In this document: positions 6,649-11,346 of the stretch, piece after piece
Layout: each line of letters begins with the position of its first letter
Position numbering within the stretch: the first letter of the stretch is position 1
Assembly (NCBI GenBank): GCA_003165095.1
Contig: PLSH01000255.1
Coordinates: 1-11,346, forward strand
DNA length: 11,346 nt
Direction: 5' to 3'
DNA from: Acidobacteriaceae bacterium
GTDB lineage: Bacteria > Acidobacteriota > Terriglobia > Terriglobales > Acidobacteriaceae
Made by a program: the position numbers and the translations under genes
The notes under the pieces: model-generated
Databases searched by the model: none
What the model was told of the DNA's origin: nothing
Seen by the model: the letters and a program-made list of their open reading frames with translations, nothing else

Positions 6649-8295
6649 ATGGTTACGACGCCCTCCCCGCAAAACCAATTCCGCGTACGGCAGATGACCG
6701 TTGACGACTTCCCGGCAGTTATCCAACTCCAATTGAACGCATTTCCCGGCAAACCGCCCTGGCTGCCCGGGCAGTTGGAACGTCACTTCAGAATCTTTCC
6801 CGAGGGCCAGCTCGTCGTCTCCGGCCCCTCTGGCCGCATCCTGGGTTCGGCCAGCTCCCTGATCATCGACTGGGACGACTACGCCGAGTCCGCCAACTGG
6901 TCGGCCATCACCGGGAGAGGGACTTTCGATACCCACAACCCCATTGGCCTGACTCTCTATGGAGCCGAAATCGGCGTCGACGCCTCGGCGCGTCATCAGG
7001 GCATTGGAACCATGCTGTACGAGGCCCGCAAGGATCTCATCCGCGAGCGCGGCCTCAAGCGCCTCCTCACCGGCGGCCGCATCGCCGGCTACGATGAAGT
7101 TGCCGATCAATTGACGCCCAAGGAATACGTGGCCGAGGTCGTGGCCGGAAAACGATGGGATCCCGCCCTCACCTTCCAGCTCGAGAACGGCCTCGTCGTC
7201 CTCGATGTTGTCCCCGAATACATGCACGACACAGAATCGCGCGGCTTCGCCACCGTGCTCGAATGGCTCAACCCCGAATACACCTCTTCCATCAGCCTCC
7301 AGGCCAGTCTCCAGCACGCCGCGCTCGAACAGGCCGCTGCCGAGGCCATGCGCGGTACGCCTCGCCCCCGCCGCGTCCGCATCGCCGCCGTCCAGTACCT
7401 GCTTCGTCCCATTGCCTCCTTTGACGACTTCGTGAGCCAGGTCGAGTTCTTCGTCCGCAGCGCAAAGGAGTATCGCGCCCACTTCGTCCTCTTCCCCGAA
7501 TACTTCACCATGCAGCTGCTCAGCTACATCAATGAACCCGCCCCCGCCATGGCCGTCCGCCGCCTCGCCGGCATGGCCCCCGAATACGAGGCGCTCTTCA
7601 TCCGCCTGGCCAAGGAAACCGGCATCTACATCATCGGAGGAACCCACCCTGTCTTCCAGCGCGGCAAAATCTTCAACGCCGCGCACCTCTTCACCCCCAA
7701 CGGCCGCGTCTTCCGGCAAAAAAAAGTCCACCTCACCTCCACCGAGAGCGGTCCTTACCAGCTCAGCCGCGGTCACGGCCTCTACGTCTACCACACCGAC
7801 TTCGGCAACATCGCCATTCTCGTCTGCTACGACGTGGAGTTTCCCGAGGTCGCCAGGGTCATGGCCGAGGCCGGCGCTGAAATCCTCTTCGTCCCCTCCT
7901 GCACCGACGGCCGCGAGGGCTTCTGCCGGGTCCGCTACTGCTCCCAGGCCCGCGCCATTGAGAACCAGATCTACGTTGCCATGACCGGCACCGTCGGCAA
8001 TCTCCCCCTCGTGCCCTACATGGCCACCAACTACGGACAGGCCGCCATCCTCACCCCTTCTGATTATTTCTTCGCGCGCGATGGCATCGCCGCCGAGGGC
8101 ACCATCAATCAGGAGCAGATCGTCTTCGCCGACGTCGATCTCGATTTGCTCGACGAACAACGCGCTAACGGCAGCGTCATTCCCCTCCAGGACCTCATCA
8201 AGGACGCCTACGACAACGTAGTCCATTTCTCCGACTACAAAGGCCAGAAGGCGCAAACAATCCAAGCCGCAACCGAAGTAGTCCTGTCAAAATAG
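6649..8295 (+). CDS. GNAT acetyltransferase-nitrilase fusion enzyme (YhcX type)
   Basis: A 548-residue cytosolic fusion. The N-terminal part (about residues 8-190) is a GNAT acyltransferase with the acetyl-CoA loop RHQGIG (Arg115 to Gly120) in VDASARHQGIGTMLYEA. From about residue 241 (RRVRIAAVQ) to 530 is a carbon-nitrogen hydrolase with a full Glu-Lys-Cys triad: Glu284 in FPEYF, Lys359 in KKVHL and Cys393 in LVCYDVEFPE. Bacillus subtilis YhcX has the same architecture; nitrilase-superfamily members hydrolyse nitriles or amides, and the substrate here is unknown. A plausible role is linked acylation and amide hydrolysis of one small amine metabolite. AGGAG (6637-6641) lies 7 nt before the ATG. 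It is monocistronic, with a repeat-rich leader and a heptad array after the stop. Length is close to that of YhcX. Confidence 0.93.
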   Translation: MVTTPSPQNQFRVRQMTVDDFPAVIQLQLNAFPGKPPWLPGQLERHFRIFPEGQLVVSGPSGRILGSASSLIIDWDDYAESANWSAITGRGTFDTHNPIGLTLYGAEIGVDASARHQGIGTMLYEARKDLIRERGLKRLLTGGRIAGYDEVADQLTPKEYVAEVVAGKRWDPALTFQLENGLVVLDVVPEYMHDTESRGFATVLEWLNPEYTSSISLQASLQHAALEQAAAEAMRGTPRPRRVRIAAVQYLLRPIASFDDFVSQVEFFVRSAKEYRAHFVLFPEYFTMQLLSYINEPAPAMAVRRLAGMAPEYEALFIRLAKETGIYIIGGTHPVFQRGKIFNAAHLFTPNGRVFRQKKVHLTSTESGPYQLSRGHGLYVYHTDFGNIAILVCYDVEFPEVARVMAEAGAEILFVPSCTDGREGFCRVRYCSQARAIENQIYVAMTGTVGNLPLVPYMATNYGQAAILTPSDYFFARDGIAAEGTINQEQIVFADVDLDLLDEQRANGSVIPLQDLIKDAYDNVVHFSDYKGQKAQTIQAATEVVLSK

Positions 8296-8324
8296 CAGAG
8301 ACTGTAAAGGAAGCAGGGAACCGA

Positions 8325-8415
8325 GAACTGACAACTGACAACTGAAAACTGACCCCTGACCCCTGACCCCTGACCCCTGACCACTGACCACTGACCACTG
8401 ACCACTGATCACTAT
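8325..8415. repeat. CTGA heptad tandem array, long
   Basis: Thirteen contiguous 7-bp units without a break: GAACTGA, CAACTGA twice, AAACTGA, CCCCTGA four times, CCACTGA four times, then a terminal TCACTAT. The last four bases of each full unit are always CTGA while the first three vary in runs, showing local duplication of neighbouring units. The array occupies most of the gap between the convergent GNAT-nitrilase and cupin genes, and its last unit contains the cupin stop codon (8412-8414). From general knowledge, similar heptad arrays occur in cyanobacteria and Acidobacteriota; read on the minus strand they give the SVVSGQWS-type peptides often misannotated as proteins. Confidence 0.95.
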
Positions 8416-8909
8416 CTCTTCGTATCCCCGCCAATCTGGATCACCACGTACTTCGCCGGTCCGTCCCCCACATTCCTCACCGAATGCATGGTCCCGAACG
8501 CCACATAAATAATGCTCCCCGCGCCGGCGCGCTCCGCCTTCCCGGCGTGCTCAAACTCCAGCGTCCCCTGCTCCACCACGATCACCTCGGAATGTTCGAT
8601 CCGATGCGCCGGGTTAGGCTTCGTTCCCGCCGGCTGCATCGTCTCGTGCAGCCCGACCGCCTCGCCCGTAGCCAGCACGCCCGTAAACCCGTTGCGCCCC
8701 TCAGCCCCATTGGCCGCGGTCTTCGCCGTCATCTCGTCATAAGCGAACACCCGCGCCGTAGCCAGCGGATTCGCGCTCCCGCCCTGCCCCGCCACAGGAT
8801 TAGGCGTCGCCGTCTGTGCGGCCGCCGGCGAACCCGTTTCAGTTGTCTGTGCGCCGGCCGTGGCAAATGCGAAGGCGAGAACGGCAAATGCAGTCGCAAT
8901 GCTTTTCAT
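8412..8909 (-). CDS. Exported cupin-domain protein
   Basis: A 165-residue protein with a signal peptide (MKSIATAFAVLAFAFATAGA, cleavage before Gln21) and a Thr/Ala/Pro-rich linker to about residue 48. The cupin fold covers about 85-160: motif 1 includes His102, His106, Glu108 and Gly115 (AHRIEHSEVIVVEQG) and motif 2 includes His142 and Asn146 (FGTMHSVRN), so a metal site is plausible. The single-domain size suits a small-molecule binding or simple isomerase/dioxygenase-like role in the periplasm; substrate unknown. ATG 8909 is preferred over a GTG two codons upstream because AAGGA lies 7 nt before the ATG. It is convergent with the GNAT-nitrilase gene and co-directional with gyrB, separated from it by the gyrB terminator. 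The stop codon falls inside the heptad array. Confidence 0.88.
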   Translation of the reverse strand: MKSIATAFAVLAFAFATAGAQTTETGSPAAAQTATPNPVAGQGGSANPLATARVFAYDEMTAKTAANGAEGRNGFTGVLATGEAVGLHETMQPAGTKPNPAHRIEHSEVIVVEQGTLEFEHAGKAERAGAGSIIYVAFGTMHSVRNVGDGPAKYVVIQIGGDTKR

Positions 8910-8954
8910 ATCCACATCCTTTTTCTGCCGCGAAAGGAAAGCCCGTTAACAGAT

Positions 8955-8992
8955 TGCACAAAAACTGCGGGCGCGGCAAAAAGCCGCGCCCC
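8955..8992 (-). terminator. Intrinsic terminator of gyrB
   Basis: Read on the minus strand, a perfect 9-bp GC stem GGGCGCGGC / GCCGCGCCC with a five-T loop (plus-strand stem arms 8969-8977 and 8983-8991) is followed after GCAG by TTTTTG. It starts 24 bp after the gyrB stop codon, so transcription of gyrB should end here and the downstream cupin gene should need its own promoter in the short gap 8910-8954. Confidence 0.85.
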
Positions 8993-9015
8993 TCTTAAAG
9001 CTCCGCTTACCTTCG

Positions 9016-11346
<2,331 letters not shown>

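Noticed and set aside
6565..8265. 566-residue minus-strand open frame opposite the GNAT-nitrilase gene
   Set aside because: It has no domain signature and is a composition shadow of a GC-rich gene whose catalytic motifs are clear on the plus strand. Long frames opposite the S9 peptidase, moaA and the diguanylate cyclase are rejected for the same reason.
8325..8415. Possible CRISPR array
   Set aside because: The units are 7 bp and contiguous with no spacers, and no cas genes are nearby.
8198..8434. Minus-strand open frame translating the heptad array into an SVVSGQWS-like peptide
   Set aside because: It is a translation of a non-coding repeat, overlaps two well-supported genes and has no ribosome binding site.

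Overview
The window is GC-rich DNA (estimated by eye) with strong C/G preference at third codon positions. The protein repertoire suggests a soil-type Acidobacteriota (Terriglobia/Acidobacteriaceae-like): an exported S9 peptidase with a QDTGD-type Asp box, a small exported cupin, a long-insert GyrB with an acidic linker, and abundant dispersed palindromic repeats. No rRNA, tRNA, transposase, integrase, phage or CRISPR gene is visible, so the taxonomic assignment is inference from protein style and repeat content.

Layout. 1-609: a possible small basic protein on the minus strand, divergent from a short zinc-ribbon protein whose stop is followed at once by a dispersed hairpin repeat. 861-2969: an exported prolyl-oligopeptidase-family serine peptidase with a complete Ser/Asp/His triad. 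3042-4803: a tight co-directional run of a DUF1801 (YdhG/Fra-like) protein, an overlapping two-TM membrane protein and moaA (GTP 3',8-cyclase), with a short CTGA heptad array between the last two. 5020-6045: a soluble GAF-GGDEF diguanylate cyclase with an intact active site and inhibitory I-site. 6046-6648: about 600 bp without a credible gene, built from stacked repeat modules, a 63-bp tandem repeat and a pair of dyads before the next gene. 6649-8295: a GNAT-nitrilase fusion enzyme (YhcX type). 8296-8411: a 12-13 unit heptad array between convergent genes. 8412-8909 (minus): an exported cupin. 9016-11346 (minus): gyrB, with a clear intrinsic terminator, lacking its 5' end at the window edge.

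The protein-coding genes all fall into known families and do not form one pathway: molybdenum cofactor synthesis, c-di-GMP signalling, extracytoplasmic proteolysis and DNA topology sit side by side. I see no evidence for a new multi-gene system. The least explained material is the repeat DNA: (i) a family of small hairpins whose stems vary together while a TC/TT loop is kept, (ii) the 63-bp tandem array with 13-nt modules inverted relative to upstream copies, and (iii) two CTGA heptad arrays that end in the same CTATCT motif and are set tightly against gene ends.
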